This document shows positions 7,820 to 14,386 of a stretch of DNA of 34,016 nt, piece by piece. The DNA is from DASXMX01 sp036794395 (lineage in GTDB: Bacteria; Planctomycetota; Phycisphaerae; Tepidisphaerales; Tepidisphaeraceae), in contig DAIRGS010000042.1 in the NCBI GenBank assembly GCA_036794395.1, positions 1-34,016 of the forward strand. The letters run 5' to 3'. Position numbers and translations under genes: made by a program. Position 1 is the stretch's first letter. Every line of letters begins with the position of its first letter. Below the pieces are notes generated by a model. The model had not been told where the DNA came from, did no database searches, and saw only the letters and a list, made by a program, of their open reading frames with translations.

Positions 7820-7854
7820 CGGGATTATGCATTTGATAAAAGTAGGCTCAATCC

Positions 7855-8064
7855 CTAGTGGAGGGCGAAAAACGCGGCCAACCCAAGGAACATGGCTGAC
7901 AGCGCGAAAAAGAGTAGTACCCTCGCCCAGAAGGCTACCGGGGATTCTTTCCGATTCAGTGTGCTGCCGTGCGCGCGGAACACCCCGTCGCGAAGTGAAA
8001 TGATACCTACGGACGCCAATCCGATTGCCGCGATCAACGCAAGCGTGACGCCGATCCAAGGCAT
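7855..8064 (-). CDS. two-TM small membrane protein (distal half of frameshifted pair)
   Basis: A 69-residue frame, MPWIGVTLALIAAIGLASVG, a polar middle and a second helix (LLFFALSAMFLGLAAFFALH). It starts 2 nt after the stop of the 33-codon frame at 8067-8168 but in the -1 frame. Two readings fit: translationally coupled neighbours, or one LxYG-tag membrane protein split by a frameshift. I favour the second because the intact paralogue at 7016 has its tag and helix in one frame. Confidence 0.5.
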   Translation of the reverse strand: MPWIGVTLALIAAIGLASVGIISLRDGVFRAHGSTLNRKESPVAFWARVLLFFALSAMFLGLAAFFALH

Positions 8065-8066
8065 CG

Positions 8067-8168
8067 TCAATCCGACGTGACCAGTCCCTTCCATTCTGCC
8101 GCAGCGGCCTGTCCAAATACCAACCGCTCCTCTTTTCCGTATTCCAGCGTCGGCTTTTCCTCGTCCAT
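8067..8168 (-). CDS. 33-residue LEYG-tag frame (proximal half)
   Basis: MDEEKPTLEYGKEERLVF then an Ala-rich segment and EWKGLVTSD. Too short for usual gene callers. The start has TAGGAT ending 6 nt upstream and the N-terminus parallels MPDEKPTTLDYG at 7210. It lacks a membrane helix, which follows in the -1 frame immediately downstream. Confidence 0.5.
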   Translation of the reverse strand: MDEEKPTLEYGKEERLVFGQAAAAEWKGLVTSD

Positions 8169-8174
8169 GACCGA

Positions 8175-8180
8175 ATCCTA
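8175..8180 (-). promoter_or_regulatory. leaderless promoter -10 TAGGAT
   Basis: TAGGAT (minus strand) ends 6 nt before ATG 8168; no ribosome-binding site lies between. Confidence 0.5.
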
Positions 8181-8212
8181 TCCGACGGGCGGGAAGCACG
8201 GCAGATGGATCC

Positions 8213-8236
8213 ATCTTACCGCGCACGGGGTAAGAT
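8213..8236. promoter_or_regulatory. palindrome of two facing TAAGAT boxes
   Basis: ATCTTACC (8213-8220) and GGTAAGAT (8229-8236) are inverted. The plus-strand box (8231-8236) ends 6 nt before ATG 8243. The plus-strand sequence GGGTAAGATTGGG also occurs upstream of the minus-strand gene at 10730. Confidence 0.4.
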
Positions 8237-8242
8237 TGGGGA

Positions 8243-8347
8243 ATGCCAGATGCGTTGCCCCAATCACATAAACCCAACAGACCCGCATGGCGCCAGGTGT
8301 TTAACATCGGTGATCGTGTGAACCGAACGGCCACGAATCCCAAGTAG
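8243..8347 (+). CDS. possible 34-residue leaderless small ORF
   Basis: MPDALPQSHKPNRPAWRQVF followed by 14 residues and TAG. The only support is the TAAGAT box ending 6 nt before the ATG, as in neighbouring small genes. It is antisense to the decayed LEYGTP frame. No hydrophobic helix. Weak. Confidence 0.22.
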   Translation: MPDALPQSHKPNRPAWRQVFNIGDRVNRTATNPK

Positions 8348-8652
8348 GCAAACGTAGACGGAGCGCATGCAATCGACAGAATAGAAAGGATGAAAGCGGT
8401 TTGACTAACGGGTTTGGCTGGCGTTCCGTACTCTAAATGTCCGCGCGGAATCACCCGCCACCGACTCAATTCACCCTGTGCCGCGTTCCATCCCGCAAGG
8501 CCCCCACGCCGGGGTAGCGGTACGCCGCGCCACCCCGGATCCTCAGGGCGCTGCAATTCTCCTCGCCAAACCACCATAATTCTGATTTCCCCTGCCGCCT
8601 GGACGGCCGGATCAGCGCCGAATCACGCACAGTCATTTAGCGTTTCGCTCAC

Positions 8653-8784
8653 TTATTCTTCCCTGGCTTGCTTGCCCTTCTCCGCCGCTTCCAGCTTCTT
8701 CACGTCAGAAAGCTTCACCTTAAGCAGCCCCCCCACGGCCTGAACCATCTCGGCGGCAGCTTGGGTTTCATCGCGTTTGGGCAT
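8653..8784 (-). CDS. 43-residue small protein, MPKRDE-xQAAA type
   Basis: MPKRDETQAAAEMVQAVGG then a Lys-rich amphipathic helix (LLKVKLSDVKKLEAAEKGK). It shares its first 11 residues with the plus-strand protein at 7250 except for one Ser/Thr change, so the two are paralogous at least at the N-terminus. TATAAT ends 7 nt before the ATG with no ribosome-binding site: leaderless. Highly charged, soluble, no metal-binding cysteines. Function unknown. Confidence 0.6.
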   Translation of the reverse strand: MPKRDETQAAAEMVQAVGGLLKVKLSDVKKLEAAEKGKQAREE

Positions 8785-8791
8785 CGCGGGA

Positions 8792-8797
8792 ATTATA
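8792..8797 (-). promoter_or_regulatory. leaderless promoter -10 TATAAT
   Basis: A consensus TATAAT on the minus strand followed by TCCCGCG and the ATG at 8784. Confidence 0.6.
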
Positions 8798-8835
8798 ACA
8801 CAGGGAATGGCGGCACCGGAGGGATGCCGCAGACA

Positions 8836-9072
8836 TTTTGAAGCGGCGAGGGTCGTCCTCGCCGTAGGGTGTTAACGCCTCTCCCAATGGTGCCATATGC
8901 CAAGTGCGTCCCACTTGCATTGGTTCCTGCCGTGGTTTGCGCGGCGGAAGCGCCGTGCATAACACGGTGGACGTTAAACGCCTCTATCCGCCCGGCTACA
9001 GGAGAGCCGTGGCGGACTTTTACTTTTCGGGGAGTGAAGTTGAAACGCTACCAGTACCAGTTCCATGCAAGT
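8836..9072. repeat. non-coding stretch, probable dispersed repeat
   Basis: The 316-nt gap 8785-9100 has no credible gene. It begins with CGGCGAGGGTCGTCCTCGCCG (hairpin, 8853-8873) and ends with the TGGTACTGG-type repeat copy 2 (9049-9072, minus orientation), which follows the stop at 9101 by about 30 nt. Several short frames in different phases are open across it. I suspect a multi-copy intergenic element, but only the end repeat is duplicated inside this window. Confidence 0.35.
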
Positions 9073-9100
9073 GGTAGTTACTCCTCTCGGGCGATCGTCG

Positions 9101-9889
9101 CTATTGCCCCGTGACCTGAGTAACTTTGCCATCGCGAATAACGACCACGACCTCGTCCACTCTTCGCTCTCCCCCATTCATGTATCGCAGGTACCGCGTG
9201 AACGTCACTCGTTTTGCTCCACTCTCAAAATCGTCCTGAGTTTTGCGAATGAGATTCTGTGGCGGCGGGTTGAACGTTCCCAACGCCTGGCCAACGCTCA
9301 TGTCGATTGCAACTCCATCACTCGCGCCACCTTTGCCCTCTTCGAGATTGCGCCGTTTTCGATTGGCGAAGGCTGATGAAGCGTTCTCCTCAGTCATTCC
9401 CGTGATGATCGTTCCCTTGAGTATGGCAACGCGAATCGGGTCGTTCTCAATCCTTCGCCGCTCAACTGCTGCCAAATTGATCCTGCCCTGTTCCTCTTCG
9501 TCCAACTTTTCTTTGGCTGATGCAATTGCCATGTTGGCGGTTTTGATGGCGGGATCGGATTCGACTGCCTTCTTCTCCAGCGTTTTGATCTTCTGGTCGA
9601 TGACGACGAAATCATGGCTCGCACTCATCCGGCTTTCTGGCGATCCGTATTTTCGTGCAACGTCGAGTTGAGCCGCTGCATGATTCCTTTGCGCGGACAA
9701 CGCGCGGTATTCGGGTGCGCCTCTCGCCTTCGCGAGGCACGCGGCCATTGCGGCTTGGCGTTGTTGGGTGGCCTCATCAAGTGTTGGGGCGACTGTCGTT
9801 TCCGGTTGACTCGCGGGCGCATTTACAGGCTGAGTTGCCGGTGCCGCTCCGATCGCCGCCAATGCCACAAGCAAAATCGACCAATTCAT
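9101..9889 (-). CDS. secreted coiled-coil hypothetical protein
   Basis: A 262-residue exported protein with signal peptide MNWSILLVALAAIGAAPA and a TQP/ASQP-rich mature start. Residues ~35-145 are highly helical and charged (TLEKKAVESDPAIK, IASAKEKLDEEEQGRINLAA), likely coiled coil. Residues ~165-262 are mixed and end in a beta-rich segment (VTFTRYLRYMNG, RRVDEVVVVIRDGKVTQVTG) like small periplasmic sensor or SmpA/OmlA-type domains. Not otherwise recognised. GAGGAG lies 7 nt before the ATG. The site overlaps the stop of a 16-codon frame starting in the repeat at 9913-9945. It probably follows the zinc-ribbon gene at 9948 on one message. Confidence 0.65.
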   Translation of the reverse strand: MNWSILLVALAAIGAAPATQPVNAPASQPETTVAPTLDEATQQRQAAMAACLAKARGAPEYRALSAQRNHAAAQLDVARKYGSPESRMSASHDFVVIDQKIKTLEKKAVESDPAIKTANMAIASAKEKLDEEEQGRINLAAVERRRIENDPIRVAILKGTIITGMTEENASSAFANRKRRNLEEGKGGASDGVAIDMSVGQALGTFNPPPQNLIRKTQDDFESGAKRVTFTRYLRYMNGGERRVDEVVVVIRDGKVTQVTGQ

Positions 9890-9912
9890 AAATCACTCCT
9901 CATCACAAATAT

Positions 9913-9945
9913 TCGGTACTGGTACCGTAAGACGCGGCTCCATGT
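9913..9945. repeat. GGTAC-rich 33-nt repeat, copy A
   Basis: 29 of 33 positions match the copy at 10787-10819, including TCGGTAC, GGTAC and GACGCGGC-n-CCATGT. On the minus strand both copies start a short frame M[EG]PRLTVPVP. It begins 2 nt beyond the stop of the gene ending at 9948. Confidence 0.75.
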
Positions 9946-9947
9946 GA

Positions 9948-10334
9948 TTAGGCGTTCTTCTTTCGCTTGGCATCTTCTTCGATATCCGCGTCCACGCAAT
10001 CCCAGAACAACTTCTCGTCGGGGCTGTTCATCGGACTTCCACACTGACTGCAAACCTCATCGTCAATAGGGTTCTCTGCGAGGCAAGACCAGCAAGCCCT
10101 TAACAGCGGCGCTCGACACTGACAGAACCTCGCCCCAGGACTGGCAACGCGGCCGCATTTCACGCACACATGCTCATGCGGCCTGGGGACGTAAAGTTGC
10201 TGATTGATGACGAGCATCGACTGTGTTTGGCAATAGCTGCAAGTGAAGTGAAATCCGAAACGCGCATCCGCGCCCTTGACGTTCGTGGCGTTGCCACAGG
10301 ATGGACAGGTTAAGGCGATGATTTTCGCATCCAT
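9948..10334 (-). CDS. multi-zinc-ribbon protein
   Basis: A 128-residue small protein built of cysteine knuckles: CPSCG, CSYC, CVKCG, CQC, CWSC and CSQCG in order, then an acidic/Lys tail (DADIEEDAKRKK). Five CxxC plus one CxC imply up to three structural zinc sites, as in the zinc-ribbon/double-zinc-ribbon proteins that mediate protein contacts. The ATG at 10334 is preceded by AAAAGGG 8 nt upstream, so unlike its neighbours this message has a leader; a copy of the TAAGAT promoter repeat lies at 10375-10400. Function beyond metal binding unknown. Confidence 0.65.
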   Translation of the reverse strand: MDAKIIALTCPSCGNATNVKGADARFGFHFTCSYCQTQSMLVINQQLYVPRPHEHVCVKCGRVASPGARFCQCRAPLLRACWSCLAENPIDDEVCSQCGSPMNSPDEKLFWDCVDADIEEDAKRKKNA

Positions 10335-10374
10335 GTGCAAAACCCTTTTGGTCGATCCGCTTGCGGCGAATGCC

Positions 10375-10400
10375 CAATCTTACCCTCCGCGACGGCGGGC
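10375..10400 (-). promoter_or_regulatory. TAAGAT promoter repeat, copy 1
   Basis: Minus strand: CCGCCGTCGCGGAGGG then TAAGATTGGG. It matches copy 2 at 10737-10762 with one change in the core. Here it drives a leadered message for the gene starting at 10334, about 40 nt downstream. Confidence 0.5.
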
Positions 10401-10436
10401 GGGGAGCGGAACGGTACTTCGAACCGACCGATTTAC

Positions 10437-10730
10437 CTACTTCTTCTTCGATGCTTTGCGCGGGCGTAGCGATGCTGACTTTGGCAATGCCGCCGCATTC
10501 GTCTCCCATCGAATGTGGGACACGGCATCTTCTAAAGCGTGATATTGCCAACCGACCAGTTCATATTGACAGGTATTGCATGTCGTAAAATACATGCCGC
10601 CCGAGCCCAGATCGCCGTCCCAGCAACCATTGCATTCACCCGGATCGACAATGGCGCCTTTACAGATTGGGCAGACATCGACAGCGGAAACAAGTCGGCG
10701 ACCATTATCTTCCTCCGTCATGTCATCCAT
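10437..10730 (-). CDS. small zinc-ribbon-like protein
   Basis: A 97-residue protein with CPIC, CNGC and CNTC knuckles separated by acidic loops (IVDPGECNGCWDGDLG), then a helical segment and a very basic tail (RPRKASKKK). Likely zinc-binding; no function assignable. The start at 10730 is chosen because TAAGAT ends 7 nt before it; the ORF could be extended to 10817 but that part lies in a repeat. No ribosome-binding site precedes 10730, though a GGAGG lies inside the gene. Confidence 0.6.
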   Translation of the reverse strand: MDDMTEEDNGRRLVSAVDVCPICKGAIVDPGECNGCWDGDLGSGGMYFTTCNTCQYELVGWQYHALEDAVSHIRWETNAAALPKSASLRPRKASKKK

Positions 10731-10736
10731 CCCCCC

Positions 10737-10762
10737 AATCTTACCCGCCGCGACGGCGGACG
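10737..10762 (-). promoter_or_regulatory. TAAGAT promoter repeat, copy 2 (leaderless)
   Basis: Minus strand: CCGCCGTCGCGGCGGG then TAAGAT (10738-10743), 7 nt before ATG 10730. CCGCCG/CGGCGG makes the upstream part self-complementary. TTGACT occurs 22 nt upstream of the -10, longer than a standard spacer. Confidence 0.5.
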
Positions 10763-10786
10763 GGCAGTCAACTTCAATACGGCTCG

Positions 10787-10819
10787 TCGGTACCGGTACA
10801 GTTAGACGCGGCCCCATGT
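10787..10819. repeat. GGTAC-rich 33-nt repeat, copy B
   Basis: Partner of the copy at 9913-9945 in the same orientation. It lies 20 nt past the stop of the minus-strand frame ending at 10840. Confidence 0.75.
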
Positions 10820-10839
10820 ATCCGTCGCGCTGCGATCAG

Positions 10840-11039
10840 TTACTTGACCTGTACAAACCTGTACTCTCCGTCGGGAAATACCGGATTGGCGGCAGGATGG
10901 CTTCGCTCAAGTGCCCACGATATTGCGGCGATAAACGCAACGATAATCAGAAGCGCTGGCAACCCCAATGGATCGCCCACCTCGCTCGCCGATCCGGCGT
11001 TTCGTAACTCAAATTAATCGGGTCGTTATCTTTCGCCAT
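10840..11039 (-). pseudogene. frameshifted LSYE-tag membrane protein
   Basis: From ATG 11039 the frame reads MAKDNDPINLSYETPDRRAR and stops after 30 codons at 10947. In the -1 frame, from near 10980 to TAA at 10840, it reads DPLGLPALLIIVAFIAAISW then a polar tail ending FPDGEYRFVQVK. Joined, they make a ~66-residue LxY-tag plus single-helix protein like the intact gene at 7016. The break is in the same place and same direction as in the pair at 7855-8168. Confidence 0.5.
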
Positions 11040-11067
11040 CCCTCAATCCTGCTGCCTGTCGGTTCGT

Positions 11068-11207
11068 ATAAGTCCTTATTTTACATTTCACACCTCGCGC
11101 GCTGATCATTTTTAGCCACGGCTGTAAACCTCTGCGAATACGTACTTTGCCCGGACCTCCAAAAACCGTCAGCGCGCCAGACTTCAACCGTAAAATAAGG
11201 ACTTACA
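11068..11207. repeat. MITE-like 140-nt palindrome
   Basis: Terminal arms TAAGTCCTTATTTTAC (from 11070) and GTAAAATAAGGACTTA (to 11206) match perfectly over 16 nt. Inner arms GCGCGCTGA and TCAGCGCGC (about 11097-11105 and 11169-11177) and ATTTTT/AAAAA pairs extend the fold. No open frame inside. It ends the small-gene patch; the rest of the 334-nt gap 11040-11374 holds only the tandem repeat at 11264. Confidence 0.8.
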
Positions 11208-11263
11208 ACCAACCCCCCTTCTCAACTCCCTACTCGCATCTCCAAATAGCAAGGAGTCGATAA

Positions 11264-11296
11264 ATGCAACGGAATGCAACGCTATGCAACGTTTAA
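11264..11296 (+). repeat. three 10-nt tandem ATGCAACG repeats with a ribosome site
   Basis: ATGCAACG occurs at 11264, 11274 and 11284, each in a 10-nt unit. AAGGAG at 11251-11256 is 7 nt before the first ATG, so a 10-codon peptide, MQRNATLCNV, would be well initiated. It might be a leader peptide or a remnant; the nearest plus-strand gene is at 13093, too far to be its target. Confidence 0.4.
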
Positions 11297-11374
11297 GCGG
11301 TGCGTGCCTGTGTGGCCGGTTTGCAAATCCTGATCTCCACCGGATTGCGGCATACTCCAACTTGATGAATGTGC

Positions 11375-12949
11375 TTAACGTATTCCGCCCTTTTCACATT
11401 TACAGATCGATTCCACCAATCCATCAATGTCTGATGAATCGGCCTGAACCGTCGGCGTCAGGCCGAGGCTTTCCAGTGTCGTGCTGGTAATGGGCCCGAT
11501 GCTTGCGATTTTTATTCCGGCGAGTTTCTGACGAAAATCCGGTCCAAGCAATCCAGCGAAATTCTTCGCGGTGCTGCTGCTTGTGAACGTCACCCAGGTG
11601 ATTTCCCCGGCGTCGAGGGCGTCGGTCAGTTCCGCGGGCAACGCGGCAACGGGGCGCGTTTCGTAGATCGCGATGTCCTGAACGTCCGCCGCTCCATCGC
11701 TTTTGAGGCGTTCCCGAACGACAGGCCGGGCGATGTCGGCGCGGAGCAGCAGGAACCGTTTACCCGACACCGCATTTTGCGCCGCAAGCGCATCGGCCAG
11801 CGCCTCGGCTACCACACTTTCCGGGCAAAGGTCTACCTTCAGAAACAGCTCCTGTGCGATGACCCGAGCCGTGACCTCCCCTACCGCCGCGATGCGAGAT
11901 TTTCCGAACGCCCGTGCATCGAGGCCCAATTCATCGAGACGTTTGCGCGTGGCATGTACGCCGTTCTGGCTCGTGAAGATCACCCAGTCGAATTCATCGA
12001 TGCTGCGCAACGCGGCATCGACGGCCGCCATGTTTGCGGCCGGCGCAGTCTCGATCGTCGGGGCCTCAATTACGTGTGCACCCAATTCCATCAGGCGGTC
12101 GGTCAGATCGCTCGCCTGCTGGCGGGTGCGCGTGACGACAATCGTCTGGCCGTAGAGCGGGCGCGTTTCGAACCAGTTCATCGTTTCGCGCAGAGCGACG
12201 ACTTTGCCGACAATCGTCAGCGCCGGCGGGCCAAGGCCCGCTTCGGCGACGCGCTGGGGCAAATCGGCCAGCGTTCCCACGACTGTTTTTTGCCGGGGTG
12301 TGCTTCCCCATCGGATCGTCGCGGCCGGCATGCTGGCATCCATGCCGTGCTCGATCAGCTTCTGACAAATACGCGGCAGCGCCTTGACCCCCATGTAAAA
12401 CGCCAGGCAGGGCAGCTTGGCCAGGGCCGTCCAATCCAGATCGGATGCCGCGCCCGGATCGCGCGTGCGCGACTCGGCGTCGCGATATGTTTCTTCCTTC
12501 TCGTGTCCGGTTACAAAGGTAAAGCTCGAATTCAAATCTCGATGCGTAACCGGAATGCCCGCGTAAGCCGGTGCTGCGATGGCCGCGGTTACTCCGGGAA
12601 CGACTTCAAAGCGCACGCCGGCCTGATGCAGCGCCTCGCACTCTTCGCCGCCACGGCCGAAAACAAATGGGTCTCCACCTTTGAGCCGCACCACGCGATG
12701 GCCAGCCTTGGCCTGTTCGATCAGCAGGGCGTTGATCTGCTCCTGCGTCATCGAATGCTGCGCCGCTTTTTTGCCAACGTAAATCGCCCTGGCCGCCGGG
12801 GCGTGTCTCAGCAGCAGCGGATTGGAAAGATAATCGTAAACCACCACATCCGCCTTGCGCAGCAGCTCCGCCCCGCGCACCGTAATGAGCCCGGGATCAC
12901 CCGAGCCGGCGCCGACCAGATAGACAATTCCATTCTCGGTTTTCGCCAA
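11375..12949 (-). CDS. cobA-hemD: uroporphyrinogen-III C-methyltransferase / uroporphyrinogen-III synthase fusion
   Basis: A 524-residue bifunctional tetrapyrrole enzyme. Residues ~5-250 are the SAM-dependent methyltransferase (precorrin-2 synthesis, toward siroheme/cobalamin): VGAGSGDPGLITVRG, VRLKGGDPFVFGRGGEE, VVPGVTAAIAAPAYAGIPVTH, and the ATIRWGSTPRQKTVVGTL segment. Residues ~265-520 are uroporphyrinogen-III synthase (cyclises hydroxymethylbilane): VTRTRQQASDL, VIFTSQNGVHA, AVGEVTARVI, TSSSTAKNF and ASIGPITSTTLESLG. I start at TTG 12949, with GGAGG 8 nt upstream; the methyltransferase then begins within a few residues. CobA-HemD fusions are known in several phyla. No siroheme dehydrogenase domain is attached and no other heme gene is adjacent, although a hemL fragment lies at 32747. 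Divergent from the glycosyltransferase at 13093. Confidence 0.93.
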   Translation of the reverse strand: MAKTENGIVYLVGAGSGDPGLITVRGAELLRKADVVVYDYLSNPLLLRHAPAARAIYVGKKAAQHSMTQEQINALLIEQAKAGHRVVRLKGGDPFVFGRGGEECEALHQAGVRFEVVPGVTAAIAAPAYAGIPVTHRDLNSSFTFVTGHEKEETYRDAESRTRDPGAASDLDWTALAKLPCLAFYMGVKALPRICQKLIEHGMDASMPAATIRWGSTPRQKTVVGTLADLPQRVAEAGLGPPALTIVGKVVALRETMNWFETRPLYGQTIVVTRTRQQASDLTDRLMELGAHVIEAPTIETAPAANMAAVDAALRSIDEFDWVIFTSQNGVHATRKRLDELGLDARAFGKSRIAAVGEVTARVIAQELFLKVDLCPESVVAEALADALAAQNAVSGKRFLLLRADIARPVVRERLKSDGAADVQDIAIYETRPVAALPAELTDALDAGEITWVTFTSSSTAKNFAGLLGPDFRQKLAGIKIASIGPITSTTLESLGLTPTVQADSSDIDGLVESICKCEKGGIR

Positions 12950-13092
12950 AACACGCCTCCAGAATCGATAGTGGGTAGTCGGCTTCGACTGCAAACGCAA
13001 GGTGGGCTCGAATCCCAAACAAGCAGGGCGTAACAACTGGCAACTTGTCCTCATCCTTTACATTTCCCGCTCGAAACGCATTTTAGATCACG

Positions 13093-14358
13093 ATGCACGT
13101 TCTATACGTTCACCAGAACTTCCCCGCGCAGTTTGGGCACATCGCCTGGCATCTCTCGCAGAAGCCCGGCTGGAAATGCACATTCCTGAGCGAAACGCCC
13201 GGCGGAATGGTTCAAAATGTGGAGAAGATCCAGTACCGCCGCACGGGCGGCGCTACTCATCAAACGCACTTTTGCTCGCGTACGTTCGAAAACGCGATCT
13301 TCAACTGCGATGCCGTGTACAACGCCATGCTTGCCCGCCCAGATGTGAAGCCCGACCTGATCGTCGGCCATAGCGGGTTTGGCAGCACCTTGTTCTTGCG
13401 CGACCTGTATCCCAAAGTTCCGGTCGTTAATCTTTACGAATACTTTTACCGCCCCCGCCACCCCGACAGCGACATGGGATACCGCAACGATCTCGGCTGG
13501 CATCTCCCCGAAAGCTTTTACATGCGGGCCCGCGCCCGCAATGCGATGATTCTTCTGGATCTCGAGAACTGCCAGATGGGCTACTGCCCAACCGGCTTTC
13601 AACGCTCCACGTTTCCCGAGCGATATCACCCAAAAATCGATGTGGTCTTCGATGGGGTCGAACGGAGCGTTTATCACGGCAGCCAGGAGAAGCTACGCCC
13701 GCCGATCGGCAACCGCGGCCCCCGCCAGATCGGGGGCGTCGATATCCCCTTTTCCACGCGCGTGGTGACGTATGTCAGCCGGGGTTTCGAGTCGATGCGT
13801 TGCTTCGATCTTTTCATGCGCTCGGCCAAGATCATTGCCAGCCGGTATCCTGACGTGGTCTTTCTGGTCGTCGGCACCGATCGCGTGGCGTACGGCGGCG
13901 ATGATTCCTTTCTTCCCCAAGGCATGACCTTCAAACAATGGACGCTTTCCACCGATCAATACGATCTTTCCAAGTTTAAATTCCTGGGCAATGTCCCGCC
14001 GCAGCAATTGGCGGGGATGCTGGCCAGTTCGGATCTGCACATCTACCTGACGGTGCCGTTCGTGCTTTCCTGGAGCATGATGGACGCGATGAGCTGCGGC
14101 GCGGTTGTACTCGGATCGGCTACTCCGCCGGTCGTGGAAATGATTCGGGATGGAGAGAACGGGCTGCTGGCCGATCTATTTGACAGCGAAGCCATCGCAG
14201 ACAAAGCGGTTCGCGTCCTTCAGGACCCTGGCGAATTTCGCCCGCTGGGCCGCGCCGCCGAGCAGATGATCCAGGACCACTACAGTGTGCAGGCGGTGCT
14301 GCCGCGGATGGTGCAGGTTTATGAGCGGGCCTTGAATGGCCCGCCGCCCCAAACTTGA
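13093..14358 (+). CDS. GT4-like glycosyltransferase
   Basis: A 421-residue GT-B glycosyltransferase. The N-terminus MHVLYVHQNFPAQFGHIAWHL is characteristic of a Glyco_trans_4-like subgroup seen in cyanobacteria and planctomycetes. Conserved parts: DLIVGHSGFGSTLFLRDLYP, VNLYEYFYRPRHPDSDMGYR, then the C-terminal nucleotide-sugar domain with VTYVSRGFESMRCFD, FLGNVPPQQLAGMLASSDLH, and EMIRDGENGLLADLFD with the usual E. No signal peptide; cytoplasmic or membrane-associated. It would transfer a sugar in glycan or glycolipid synthesis; the acceptor is unknown. Start ATG 13093 gives the standard N-terminus; no strong ribosome site is seen. Convergent with putA, with a large palindrome between. Confidence 0.88.
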   Translation: MHVLYVHQNFPAQFGHIAWHLSQKPGWKCTFLSETPGGMVQNVEKIQYRRTGGATHQTHFCSRTFENAIFNCDAVYNAMLARPDVKPDLIVGHSGFGSTLFLRDLYPKVPVVNLYEYFYRPRHPDSDMGYRNDLGWHLPESFYMRARARNAMILLDLENCQMGYCPTGFQRSTFPERYHPKIDVVFDGVERSVYHGSQEKLRPPIGNRGPRQIGGVDIPFSTRVVTYVSRGFESMRCFDLFMRSAKIIASRYPDVVFLVVGTDRVAYGGDDSFLPQGMTFKQWTLSTDQYDLSKFKFLGNVPPQQLAGMLASSDLHIYLTVPFVLSWSMMDAMSCGAVVLGSATPPVVEMIRDGENGLLADLFDSEAIADKAVRVLQDPGEFRPLGRAAEQMIQDHYSVQAVLPRMVQVYERALNGPPPQT

Positions 14359-14386
14359 AATGAAGCGACATTGCACGATTCCGCGC

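Larger units (their letters stand above)
8169..8454 (-). pseudogene. LEYGTP membrane-protein frame, probably decayed
   Basis: From GTG 8454 the frame reads VIPRGHLEYGTPAKPVSQ, then a convincing helix FILSILSIACAPSTFAYLGF. After about residue 45 it loses protein character, and the frame runs on without a stop into the gene ending at 7855. The tag relates it to the small proteins at 7016, 8067 and 10840. The open frame extends upstream to 8577 but that part looks non-coding. End and start are both uncertain. Confidence 0.35.

Noticed and set aside
8768..8965. Minus-strand 65-codon frame
   Set aside because: It overlaps the leaderless MPKRDETQ gene in another frame and lies in a probable non-coding repeat.
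6814..11374. Integron cassette array
   Set aside because: Small genes with repeats after stops suggest cassettes, but I found no paired GTTRRRY/RYYYAAC attC sites and no integrase, and orientation is mixed.
11777..13033. Long plus-strand frame (418 codons) opposite cobA-hemD
   Set aside because: Antisense shadow of a conserved enzyme; Arg/Ala/His-rich and no motif.
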